DNA of 7,011 bases, taken from Bacteroides sp. (GTDB lineage: Bacteria > Bacteroidota > Bacteroidia > Bacteroidales > Bacteroidaceae). Under the pieces are notes generated by a model, which worked only from the letters and a program-made list of their open reading frames with translations, made no database searches and was not told the DNA's origin. The stretch spans positions 1 through 7,011 of the forward strand of contig JAJPZL010000173.1 of NCBI GenBank assembly GCA_021204375.1, given 5' to 3'. Of this stretch, positions 1 through 6,562 are shown one piece after another. The position numbers and the translations under genes were made by a program. How positions within the stretch are numbered: position 1 is the first letter of the stretch; every line of letters starts with the position of its first letter.

Positions 1-295
1 GATAAGTGGTCCGGTCAATGATCTTTTTTTCATACAGTCGGTTGAGCAGCCGGTTGCGTTTGGCAAGCAGGGCTTCCCGCCGTTTAGAGAGGTGGATCAT
101 GGAGGGGGTATTGGGTAAGACTGCGAGGGTAGCTGCTTTCGCCCAGGAGAGGGTTTCTGCCTCTCTACCGAAATATCTCCAGGCTGCCGCATCCATACCT
201 ACTACATTTCCTCCGAAAGGGGCGTGTGAGATATAAAGAGTCAGTATCTCTTTTTTGGAGTAACGGAATTCCAGCCGGGTGGCCAGCAAGGATTC

Positions 296-298
296 TCA
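296..298 (-). other. In-frame TGA in pbpC (residue 148)
   Basis: Context is WSEKI-TGA-ESLLATRLE, the fourth position of glycosyltransferase motif 3 (RKxxE-like), next to the conserved Glu149. As I recall it, E. coli PBP1C reads GKIRQ here, so Arg (CGA to TGA) is a simple explanation; Trp from TGG is also possible. Confidence 0.88.
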
Positions 299-388
299 TA
301 TTTTCTCGCTCCAGGTACGTTCCCGACCCCGGGAGAGGTGGATCGTCTGCATGGTCAGGGTACTGCCTCCGCTTACCACTCTTTTCTC

Positions 389-391
389 CTA
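389..391 (-). other. In-frame TAG in pbpC (residue 117)
   Basis: Context is RAIRQNL-TAG-EKRVVSGGST. It falls in the loop between the QN pair and motif 2 of the glycosyltransferase domain, a variable polar position in homologues where Gln, Lys, Arg or Ala would be acceptable. Confidence 0.9.
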
Positions 392-688
392 AAGGTTTTG
401 CCGGATGGCTCGTCCGGTAGCGAGTGGATTGACTCCCGGGTGCCGGTAAAAGTATCTGTCTTCAAACTCGGTGAAGCAGATCCTTACTTTTTCGTGAACC
501 TCCCGGGAAGGGGGAAACCTCCACTGTCCGTCGGCTGCGATCCGTGCTCCTAAGAGTTCGCCGTTGCGGTCGGTCACTACGGTAGCATAGGGAACGTCGA
601 AAAGCTTTTGTGGGAGACAAAAGATATAAATAAGGAATAGGATAAGGGCTGAGCCCGATGCTATGCGCCGGGTAATGCTCCATTTTTT

Positions 689-691
689 CTA
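689..691 (-). other. In-frame TAG in pbpC (residue 17)
   Basis: Context is VLPLSQ-TAG-KKWSITRR, in the short cytoplasmic tail before the membrane anchor. The codon before it is CAG. I see no alternative ATG between this TAG and the glycosyltransferase domain. The GTG at 577 lies after the anchor, so restarting downstream would lose the membrane segment. Confidence 0.85.
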
Positions 692-742
692 CTGGGAAAG
701 GGGTAAGACCTCAAAGAGTTTCTGTGATCTCTGTTTCATTTT

Positions 743-1375
743 TTATCTCAGTACCTTTACTCTTCCGGCAGCGGTGCGGGCCCTGACTTCAGGTTCATAC
801 ATCGCTTCACACTGAATAGCAGGTAGTACATATTCTCCCGCATAGATCGCCTGCAGGCGTATGCGGAAAGTGACTGACCTACCCAGGGAGAGATTAAAGT
901 AGGTTAATACCCGGTCGTCCCGTATATCCTGGTAGGTATAAGGTTGATCTCTCTTTCCTGCGACAGGAAGAGCGATTCCGGATCCATCTTCTTCATGATC
1001 GGTTACGGATTCTCTGAGTCGTTCGTTATAGATCTCCCATCCTGAGGGGATCATGTGGGTAAGGGCAAGGTCTTTATAGTCGTTGCTTATACTGGTATTA
1101 GTAATGCGCAGGAAGGCTTCAAACTCTTCACCTTGTTGCAGGTTGTTTATATCCACCGGCTGACCGTTCTCGTTTACATAGGCTACTTCCAGCTTCAATC
1201 CTTCTGATACCGGTGGCAATATATCCTGCAGGAGTTGCTGCCGGGTGACAAGGCTTGCATAGAGCAGTCCTTCTCCCTTGTTCTTCAAAATGACTTTACC
1301 GGTAGAGGCCGGAAGTTCTATCTCTTTAACAGCCTCTTTGGTACGTATCTCCTTTTGACTGTTATCATTGAGTTC
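743..1375 (-). pseudogene. A2M segment 7: C-terminal receptor-binding-like domain (residues 1664-1873)
   Basis: This is the final macroglobulin/receptor-binding-like domain. It includes the NKGEGLLYASLV strand, then EGLKLEVAYVNENGQPVDIN, LQQGEEFEAFLRITNTS and LALTHMIPSGWEIYNERL. It closes with YQDIRDDRVLTYFNLSLG, VTFRIRLQAIYAGEYVLPAI, CEAMYEPEVRARTAAGRVKV and LR before TAA. 'DIRDDRv..yF.l' and 'GeY.lP...ceaMYdp...A.' are standard C-terminal signatures of bacterial A2M, so the gene reaches its natural end. An internal ATG at 1288 would give a 181-residue open frame, but it begins in the middle of a beta strand and is not a plausible independent gene. Confidence 0.85.
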
Positions 1376-1378
1376 TCA
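1376..1378 (-). other. In-frame TGA in A2M (residue 1663)
   Basis: Context is GNIRLE-TGA-ELNDNSQ, in the frame of the C-terminal segment. Trp (from TGG) or Arg (from CGA) is one transition away, and an aromatic residue is plausible in this strand. The step is GAA TGA GAA. Confidence 0.85.
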
Positions 1379-1648
1379 TTCCAATCGGATATTCCCGGAA
1401 AGTTTTCCGGCCAGATGGCCCATTGCCATCAGGGAGAAGGCGGTAGACTGGGTACTGAAGTAATTTTCCAGGCTCATTAATTCTGAAAGCTTCACTGCCT
1501 GTTCAAAGGCTTCGCGGTCGCGTCCCAACAGGGCCAGGGTTTCCAGTATAATGGCTGCATCCCGTTGGGAAGAACCATATAGATAGTAGCTGTATGAGGG
1601 GTCTTCTTCATAGACATCCGGTTGCTGTACCAGTTCGCCTGCGATCTC
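1379..1648 (-). pseudogene. A2M segment 6: toroid helices after the frameshift (residues 1573-1662)
   Basis: Shifting by one base after the A7 tract restores EIAGELVQQPDVYEED, SYSYYLYGSSQRDAAIILET and LENYFSTQSTAFSLMAMGHL. These are the expected C-terminal helices of the complement-like domain; homologues carry 'YGS..RD.A..L' and 'ST...a.aL.A'. The segment is open in the frame of the gene's C-terminus and has no start codon of its own that would make it an independent gene. It ends at TGA 1378-1376 after GNIRLE. The sequence beyond is ELNDNSQKEIRTKEAV, as expected for the 'w.lng...' strand region. Confidence 0.75.
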
Positions 1649-1655
1649 TTTTTTT
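1649..1655 (-). repeat. A7 homopolymer at the A2M frameshift
   Basis: The minus strand reads GAT followed by seven A and then GAG ATC GCA. Six A would keep the reading frame. Homopolymer runs like this are hot spots for replication slippage, transcriptional slippage and sequencing indels. All three would explain why exactly one base is in excess here and why family-like sequence continues in the other frame straight after the run. Confidence 0.8.
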
Positions 1656-2525
1656 ATCCATCAGTGCGTAAGCTGCCGCGAGTCGCCAGCGTGCCTGTGA
1701 GGAGAGTCCGGAAATCTCTTTCATACGGTTCATGGCTCCTAATTCACCCGATCCGGCCAAGGCCAGTGTATAGAGACGATAGGCCTGTTGCACATCCCAT
1801 CCGTAATAGGGAGTTTCGCCTGATCCGTAGGCTGTCCAGTTCTGTGCAGCTCTTTTCTGGTAACTCTTCCACCGAGCTATTACCTGGTTGTTCGCATCGT
1901 ATCCTTTTTCCCGGGCTGCTATCAGGAAATTTCCTATATAGGAGGTGATCCATTCGTTGGCCGAAGCATCTCCGGGCCAGTAGACAAATCCACCATCCGG
2001 AAGCTGGTGCCCGTAGAGCCTCTGCAGGGCTTCCGTAACATTGGCTTTTATCTTTTCTCGTTCTTCTTTGTCTGCTTCTTTGAACTGGTCGATAAAGAGT
2101 AAAGGAAGGGCTTTGGAAGTAAGCTGTTCGGAACAGTGGTGTTCGTAATTATAGAGGAAGTCGAACCGGCGGGTAATATCGATAGCGGGAATGCGGGATA
2201 GTTCCAGTTTAGCAGAACTTTCACCGGCTGCACCGGATAGGGTATAGTTCAGTTCTGTGGCAGCACCTGCTTCCAGTAATCTGCTTTCGTGGAGGGTAAC
2301 AGCCGGATTTGGGTTCCGTATCTCTATCTCCAGATTTTCGGTGGCTGTATGTCCGTTGCCTGTTGCCGTAATTTTGATCGTGGCTACTCCGGTATTTGTA
2401 CCTGTACGGATACGGAACATGACCAGTTCATCTCCCGGCTGGGTAAAAGTGATGGATTCTTTAGAGTTACCTGCTATGGATAGATTGGAAGAGGTCTCTA
2501 CTTGTACGGAGACCTGCTTTACATC
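1649..2525 (-). pseudogene. A2M segment 5: thioester domain, ends at frameshift (residues 1281-1572)
   Basis: It begins DVKQVSVQVETSSNLSIAG, continues through a CUB-like beta region and enters the alpha-toroid complement-like domain. The thioester motif is NYEHHC1411SEQ1414LTSKALPLLF, with Cys codon 2135-2133. The C-x-E-Q residues needed for the internal thioester are present, so this protein belongs to the thioester-bearing class that can covalently trap proteases. The toroid helices follow, including LYGHQLPDGGFVYWPGD and ETPYYGWDVQQAYRLYTLAL. At MDKK (minus-strand GAT AAA AAA) the frame breaks in an A7 tract. Without a shift, translation gives about 11 unrelated residues and stops at TGA 1610-1608. 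Confidence 0.85.
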
Positions 2526-2528
2526 CTA
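2526..2528 (-). other. In-frame TAG 4 in A2M (residue 1280)
   Basis: Context is VNIFTME-TAG-DVKQVSV. This is a variable polar turn after the conserved 'PVNvF' strand. Gln, Lys or Asn would fit. Confidence 0.9.
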
Positions 2529-3959
2529 CTCCATGGTAAAGATATTCACCGGTACTACTATATCTTCACCGATGCTCAGTACACGGGGTAGGGTAGAGAG
2601 TACCATCAGCGGTGTACGTACCGGGGTGGTTTTCTCTGTATTCCCATAGGCGTCTTCGTAGCCGGCTACTACCATGGTGCGTACGGAACCTACATACATC
2701 GGCAGGGTGATGGTATGTTTATCGGTTCCTCCTTTTTTCAGGGTGAAGGGGCCCAGGAATTTTACTACCGGACGGAACCGGTTGGCTTTGGCATCCTGGT
2801 TCTTCAGCATTTCGTCTCCGCCGGTACTGAAGAGAGATCCGTAACTTCCCGAATAGGCTCCTATTACCTGGTGATACATATCCCAGGTGCGGATACCTAA
2901 TGCTTCGCGGGCGTAGAAGGTATCCCACGGATCGGGGGTACGGAAGGAGGTGAGGTCTAGCAGACCATCGTCTACTATAGCGATGGTATAGGTCATGGGG
3001 TTTCCTTTCTGTTCACGGATACTGACTGTAAAGGGTTGTTCGGGCCGTAGGACATCCGGCATATTTATTTGAAGTTCCAGCCGGGAAGCCGGGTTGTGTA
3101 TCAGTGCCGGGATCACTCCGTACATCCGGATAGGCAGGTCATTCATTGTCTGTCCATTGGGTTGTATCAGGGTAATATCCAGGAATACATTGGGAGCCAT
3201 CTCCGGTTCGATGCGGAACTGGTATTTGGTCTCACCTTCCGGAGTTACAGAGATCCACTCCTGTTTAAAAATGGTAGTACCCGATTCGATAGAGACTAAT
3301 GCCCGTCCTCCGGCCGCAGCAGGCAGATAGACTGTGGCGGTTTCACCGGCCTGGTAACTCTCTTTATCTGTAGAGAAGGTGAGCATGGTGAGTCCGCTGG
3401 GATCAGATTTGTCGGAGCGTCCGCACCAGTCGGGCCAATCGATCACTACCACACCGCCTGTAGCATGACCGCTCTCTCCGTCTTTTACATAGATCAGGTA
3501 GCGACCCCAACCCGGATAGTCTACCCGGAAGGAGAATTTACCTTTTCCCTGGGAGGTGGTAAGTTTACCGGATGCTACCGGCTCTACGGAGGTATTGTGG
3601 ATATAGGATTCAAAGGACTCGGTGCGGTTCTCCCACCACCAGCTCCAGCCGATTTTATAGATCCGGTATTCTACGTTGCGGCGATCGACGGGTTTTCCGG
3701 CACTGTTGATGGTAACTACATCAAACTGGTAATCCTGGTCGGTTTCCAGGTATTTGCCTTTCTGTTCGTTCAGGTTTACCCCTACATAGGCAGCAAAGGG
3801 AGAGTAAGGTACACTGGTTGTTTGTATGCTGGCATCGCCGCTCGGCTCGTATACCCGGGTAGTCAAATGGGCCTGTAGCATACCGGGAGCCCCTGAGGCC
3901 TGTAGAAGTTGGAGCTTGAAAGAGGCATTTCCCTGTTTATCCAGGGTGCCCTTATAGAT
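2526..3959 (-). pseudogene. A2M segment 4: middle domains and A2M core (residues 803-1279)
   Basis: This is the longest uninterrupted stretch, at 477 residues. It opens with IYKGTLDKQGNASFKLQLL and APGMLQAHLTTRVYEPSGD, a characteristic A2M passage. It contains DKESYQAGETATVYLP (about residues 1000-1015), a macroglobulin domain start. Next is the A2M domain core AIVDDGLLDLTSFRTPDPWD (1129-1148), then FYAREALGIRTWDMYHQVIG, the strongest family signature in the gene. The end reads LPRVLSIGEDIVVPVNIFTME, where homologues have 'LPRVL..GE.v.lPVnvFam'. TAG at 2528-2526 follows, and DVKQVSVQVETSSNLS continues on the far side as expected. The interrupted column is a variable surface turn. Confidence 0.85.
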
Positions 3960-3962
3960 CTA
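3960..3962 (-). other. In-frame TAG 3 in A2M (residue 802)
   Basis: Context is FESSKE-TAG-IYKGTLD, a polar linker before a beta strand. Gln or another polar residue would fit. Confidence 0.9.
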
Positions 3963-4694
3963 CTCTTTGCTGCTCTCAAATTTAGAGGCAGGGTCATTAA
4001 AGGTATAATTAGAGTATCCACTGAACTGGGTATTGACCCGGTGCAGACTGAGTTCCATATCTGTTTTCAGGTTGGAGGCCGTGGCTCCGGTTAACCAGGA
4101 AGAAGAGAGGGTGATGGTTGCCTCCTGTGCAGAGGCTTCCAGTCTTTCAGGGGCTTTTACCTGGATCTTTAACCGGTTGGGTTTTACTGTCTCTATGCGC
4201 AATGGTTTGTGGAAAGAGGTCCCTCCTACTTTTACATAGGAGTTCCAGACTCCTGTAGGGTCGTTGTCGTGGGTCTCTATGTTAAATGTGTAAAATCCAT
4301 TTACTCCTTTGGAGGCGATCTGCCGGGCATAGAATTGTCCTTGTGGGGTATAGAGTTCCAGAGAGACCGGATGAGTATCCGGAATGCGTTTTTCCCGGTC
4401 TTCCAGTATAAAAGTAACATGCAGGGTATCTCCCGGCCGCCATACGCCTCTCTCACCGTAAATAAATCCTTTCAATCCTTTTTCAATACTCTTACCTCCC
4501 GTATCAAAACGGCTCATGGATAGTTCTTCTCCGTCTACCAGCTTCAGGTAGGTTTTTTGTTCTTCTCTGGAGGCTACAGCCACAAAAGGTACACCTTTGA
4601 GTTCTATTTCTGCCAATTCTTCCGGATTGGTCTTTGTCTCTCCGATGGGTTGTAGCTGGAAATTGTAAAGGGTTATATCTACTTGTCCCAGCGG
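3960..4694 (-). pseudogene. A2M segment 3: MG2 domain (residues 558-801)
   Basis: Sequence resumes directly after the TAG with PLGQVDITLYNFQLQPIGE, the expected macroglobulin strand describing a modified 'phrase' domain. The MG2 hallmark GERGVWRPGDTLHVTFIL (residues 637-654) follows. Next come the SLELYTPQGQFYARQ strand and the NGFYTFNIETHDNDPTGVWN strand, both typical of the family. The segment keeps the same frame as segments 1 and 2. It closes after FESSKE with TAG at 3962-3960. The next codons read IYKGTLDKQGNASFKLQL, which matches the usual 'G.LD..G.A.F.L.L' continuation, so nothing appears to be missing at the break. Confidence 0.82.
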
Positions 4695-4697
4695 CTA
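4695..4697 (-). other. In-frame TAG 2 in A2M (residue 557)
   Basis: Context is TDLLTA-TAG-PLGQVDI. Homologues typically have a polar or small residue (K, G, N or Q) before this Pro. Gln or Lys would fit; Trp would be out of place. Confidence 0.9.
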
Positions 4698-5912
4698 TGC
4701 AGTTAACAGGTCGGTCACAGCGATCCATAGTTTGCCTGCCTGATTCCGTTTGACGATCATCCCCAGGTTGGTGGCCAGGACATTATAGCTAGCCTTCCGG
4801 CTGGTTACCATATAGTAAGAGGGATGACAGGGATTATCCCGTTGCTGCCAGTCGTACTCGCGCCAGTTGTAGCCCTCATTCTCCATGTAATAATAGCCGG
4901 AGGATTGATCCCAGACCGATTCATCGTAGTCTGCTTCTTCTTCGGGAAGGATGCGGGTCAATCCTGCTGACTGATCCGATAAGGACGTTTCCGGAACTTT
5001 TCCTGCACAGGGGTAGAGAGAATACTCTTGTTTAAAAGAGAGCATAATGCGGTAAATAGCTCCCGGCTCCTGCCGGATAAGTTCACTCAGGTCGATGGAG
5101 AAGTTGTTCCATTGAGTGAGGTCGTGGGTGGGGTCCTGGTCTAACCGCAGCATTTTGCGGTATATCATACGTCCTGAACGGCGGAGTTCCCGGGAGGAGG
5201 AGAGGGAGTTGTCCTGCAGGAACATCAGTACATTGTTCTCGAATATGCGTACTACGGTCAGGTCGACTGCTTTCAGGCTTACTGCCCGGAAAGGAACCAA
5301 CAGGTTTTTGGAATCAGGCAGGATCGTCCCGGAGGTAGATATCTTCACTTCGGGTTTGTTGGCTTCCTCGCTGAAAGAGAGGGATCTTTCTTCCTCCAAT
5401 CGTTCTTCTCTATAATTACGCACTCCTCTATCTATCTCTAAGGTATAGGAGTTTACCTGTAGCGGATCGAAATAGATATCTATCCGGTTCCTGTCTATCT
5501 GCTGGGTATATTCCCGTACACCTCGTAGTGAGATCAAACCACGGAGATCCTGTTGGGTTGACAAAGGGTCTGAAAAGGATAGTTGTAATCCCTGTTCCGG
5601 GGAGGAGATACGCTGTGCAGAGAGGAAAGTAAAATCTTCTGTGGCAGGAATTGTGACTCGTTCTCTTATAATATGATCGGTCCCGAAAGGTTTACCGTTT
5701 GCTTCTATTTCCAGTATCCACTCTTCCCGGGTGCGGGTAATTCTCTGAATGGTAAAACAATATCGGTCGGGAGTATTGGTAGGTTCGATCGTGAGTGAGG
5801 GAGTTTGCCCACCGACAGTTTTGAGTGATAACATTTTCTCTATGGTGACAGGCTCAGCTTTATCGCTAAGCCGTATGATGCCGCTTATACTGACCCGTTC
5901 CGGATCGGCAGC
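4695..5912 (-). pseudogene. A2M segment 2: early macroglobulin-like domains (residues 152-556)
   Basis: This 405-residue segment stays fully open and lies in the same frame as segment 1. It holds beta-sandwich sequence typical of the N-terminal half of bacterial A2M proteins, including IDIYFDPLQVNSYTLEI and KNLLVPFRAVSLKAVDLTVV. A Tyr- and Trp-rich stretch near residues 478-497 (YYYMENEGYNW and following) matches the YWxxRDNPCHPSYY pattern I recall from Bacteroidales homologues. It ends with the strand TNLGMIVKRNQAGKLWIAVT and then DLLTA, immediately before TAG at 4697-4695. Family members normally read DLLT, two small residues, then P at this point, so the TAG replaces a variable linker residue rather than a core one. 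Confidence 0.8.
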
Positions 5913-5915
5913 CTA
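5913..5915 (-). other. In-frame TAG 1 in A2M (residue 151)
   Basis: Context is VDMPYI-TAG-AADPERV. It sits in the linker between the first two domains. Gln (CAG) at this point would be unremarkable; Trp from TGG is also one change away. Confidence 0.9.
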
Positions 5916-6365
5916 AATATAAGGCATATCTACCTCAACGGCAAAGTTACGCTCCATCACCCGGAAGGAGAAGGTGAATCTCTCCAGTTCTTTATCTACC
6001 TGAATAAAATCTCCCAGTTTAAATGTACCCTGATAGAACTTACCGGGACGAAGTGCTCCCTCATCCGGTACAAATTCAATAGTTTTGTTATCTACCCACC
6101 ACGCTTTTCCTTTCAGGGAGGGGGAGAAACTGAAAGGATTATCCTTTAGCTCGCTATAGGGTTCTACCATCGGTAATCCGGCAGCTAACTCTATCCGTAT
6201 GGGGGAAGATTGGGAAATAATTCCTCCTGTGTAAGCAGTTACATAGGAGGCAAACCGGGAGGAAGGAGTAATATCTTCCTGCTTTTGTTTACAGGCGTGC
6301 AGAGTTACAGAAAGAAAAAGGATAGCTATCCATGCTATCCACTGGTTGCAGTTTAGTTTTTTCAT
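5913..6365 (-). pseudogene. A2M segment 1: lipoprotein signal and first domain (residues 1-150)
   Basis: The segment begins MKKLNCNQ, followed by a hydrophobic stretch (residues 9-22) and the lipobox-like L-H-A-C ending at Cys25. His at the -2 position is unusual, but the context fits signal peptidase II. After a short polar linker comes a domain with Bacterial Ig/MG1 character, including GGIISQSSPIRIEL near residues 48-61 and the WWVDNKTIEFVPDEGALRPG region near 107-126. The ATG is supported by the signal peptide and by the promoter box just upstream. The segment closes with TAG at 5915-5913 after VDMPYI. Translation past the TAG continues AADPERVSISG, a sensible start to the next beta domain. 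If UAG terminates, the product would be a short lipoprotein lacking every functional A2M domain. Confidence 0.85.
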
Positions 6366-6392
6366 TTATGGCCGGTTGATGGTTACTGCTAA

Positions 6393-6400
6393 CAAAAATA
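6393..6400 (-). promoter_or_regulatory. Bacteroidetes-type -7 promoter box for the A2M-pbpC operon
   Basis: The minus strand reads TATTTTTG, an exact match to the Bacteroidetes sigma-factor -7 consensus TAnnTTTG. It lies 27 bases before the A2M ATG (6365-6363). The sequence upstream (about 6401-6418) is very AT-rich. I do not see the usual TTG of the -33 element at the expected distance, so the match rests on one box. Transcription would start around 6386-6388, giving a short leader of about 20 bases. No Shine-Dalgarno sequence precedes the ATG, which is normal for this phylum. Confidence 0.45.
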
Positions 6401-6494
6401 AGAAATATATTTTATAAAGTTGGTTGAAGGAGAGGGAATTATAGGATAGGAAGATAAATCACGGCAGAAAGTGTTCCTCCAATGGTTTTACATA

Positions 6495-6527
6495 GGAAAG
6501 GGAACACTATCCAAGTATTCCCTTTCT
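6495..6527 (-). terminator. Hairpin after the DUF5606 gene, probable terminator
   Basis: The arms GAAAGGGAA (6496-6504) and TTCCCTTTC (6518-6526) form a perfect 9-bp stem, extended at the base by a G-T pair (6495/6527). After one mismatch, three further inner pairs (6506-6508 with 6514-6516) close a 5-base loop. It lies 36 bases downstream of the DUF5606 stop and upstream of the A2M promoter, where a terminator would be expected. No clear U-tract follows the stem on the minus strand (it continues TATGTAAAACC), so termination could be weak or the hairpin could have another role, such as protecting the mRNA 3' end. Confidence 0.5.
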
Positions 6528-6562
6528 GATCTTATCTGAATAAAAGCTATGGACTAAAAAGT

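Larger units (their letters stand above)
1..739 (-). pseudogene. pbpC: Penicillin-binding protein 1C (N-terminal 246 codons, interrupted by 2 TAG and 1 TGA; 3' end outside window)
   Basis: This is the N-terminal half of a bifunctional peptidoglycan synthase; the transpeptidase domain is beyond the window. ATG 739-737 lies three bases after the A2M TAA, so the genes are tightly coupled. A membrane anchor spans about residues 26-42. The glycosyltransferase (GT51) domain follows, with motif 1 E93-D-R-Y-F-Y-R-H100 carrying the catalytic Glu, motif 2 SGGSTLTMQ (123-131), motif 3 around EKI-x-E149, and motif 4 SKKEILTLY (161-169). HAPFGGNVVG (172-181) is diagnostic for PBP1C rather than PBP1A. The frame is stopped by TAG at residues 17 and 117 and by TGA at 148, directly before the second conserved Glu. 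No indel occurs and all visible catalytic residues remain. As in A2M, it is either a recent pseudogene or a gene read through UAG. Confidence 0.88.
743..6365 (-). pseudogene. Bacterial alpha-2-macroglobulin family lipoprotein, full length but interrupted (4 TAG, 1 frameshift, 1 TGA)
   Basis: This is a large periplasmic protease-trapping protein of the YfhM/MG2 type. Reading one frame from ATG 6365 gives 1,873 codon positions to TAA 745-743, the normal size for Bacteroidales homologues, provided one base of the A7 tract at 1649-1655 is skipped. The N-terminus is a lipoprotein signal with a predicted lipidated Cys25. Macroglobulin-like beta domains follow, with the MG2 motif GERGVWRPG near residues 637-645. 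The A2M core AIVDDGLLDLTSF lies near 1129-1141 and the thioester motif C1411-S-E-Q1414 is intact. The interruptions are TAG at residues 151, 557, 802 and 1280, a frameshift near 1572 and TGA at 1663. Apart from the frameshift, the pieces lie in a single frame with no missing sequence, and family-like sequence resumes immediately after each break. It is either a young pseudogene or a gene whose UAG codons are read through. The family call is firm; the functional state is not. Confidence 0.9.
6366..6562. other. Intergenic region between DUF5606 and A2M
   Basis: These 197 bases hold the hairpin at 6495-6527 and the promoter box at 6393-6400, with an AT-rich block (about 6391-6418) upstream of the A2M start. 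I see no small gene, RNA gene or repeat array in the rest. Confidence 0.6.

Noticed and set aside
462..683. Minus-strand open frame of 73 codons inside pbpC
   Set aside because: It is in a different frame from the recognisable glycosyltransferase sequence and is Arg/Ser/Pro-rich nonsense; pbpC motifs are read in the other frame.
1649..1658. Programmed ribosomal -1 frameshift at the A-rich run
   Set aside because: Restoring the frame requires skipping one base, not slipping back one, and I see no stimulatory stem-loop after the run; such a site is not known in this family.
3465..3878. Plus-strand open frame of 137 codons
   Set aside because: It lies opposite the strongest A2M sequence, shows no family resemblance or start context, and is a shadow of the minus-strand gene. 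The same applies to the plus-strand frames at 2257-2649, 1622-1948 and elsewhere.
2526..5915. TAG read as pyrrolysine, or TGA as selenocysteine
   Set aside because: Pyrrolysine is essentially confined to methylamine methyltransferases and a few others and falls at catalytic sites. Here the codons fall in variable linkers of a macroglobulin, and I see no selenocysteine insertion hairpin after the TGA codons.
743..6365. Several separate small genes instead of one A2M gene
   Set aside because: The segments share one frame apart from a single one-base shift, are contiguous in domain order, lack their own start signals, and together match the full family length.
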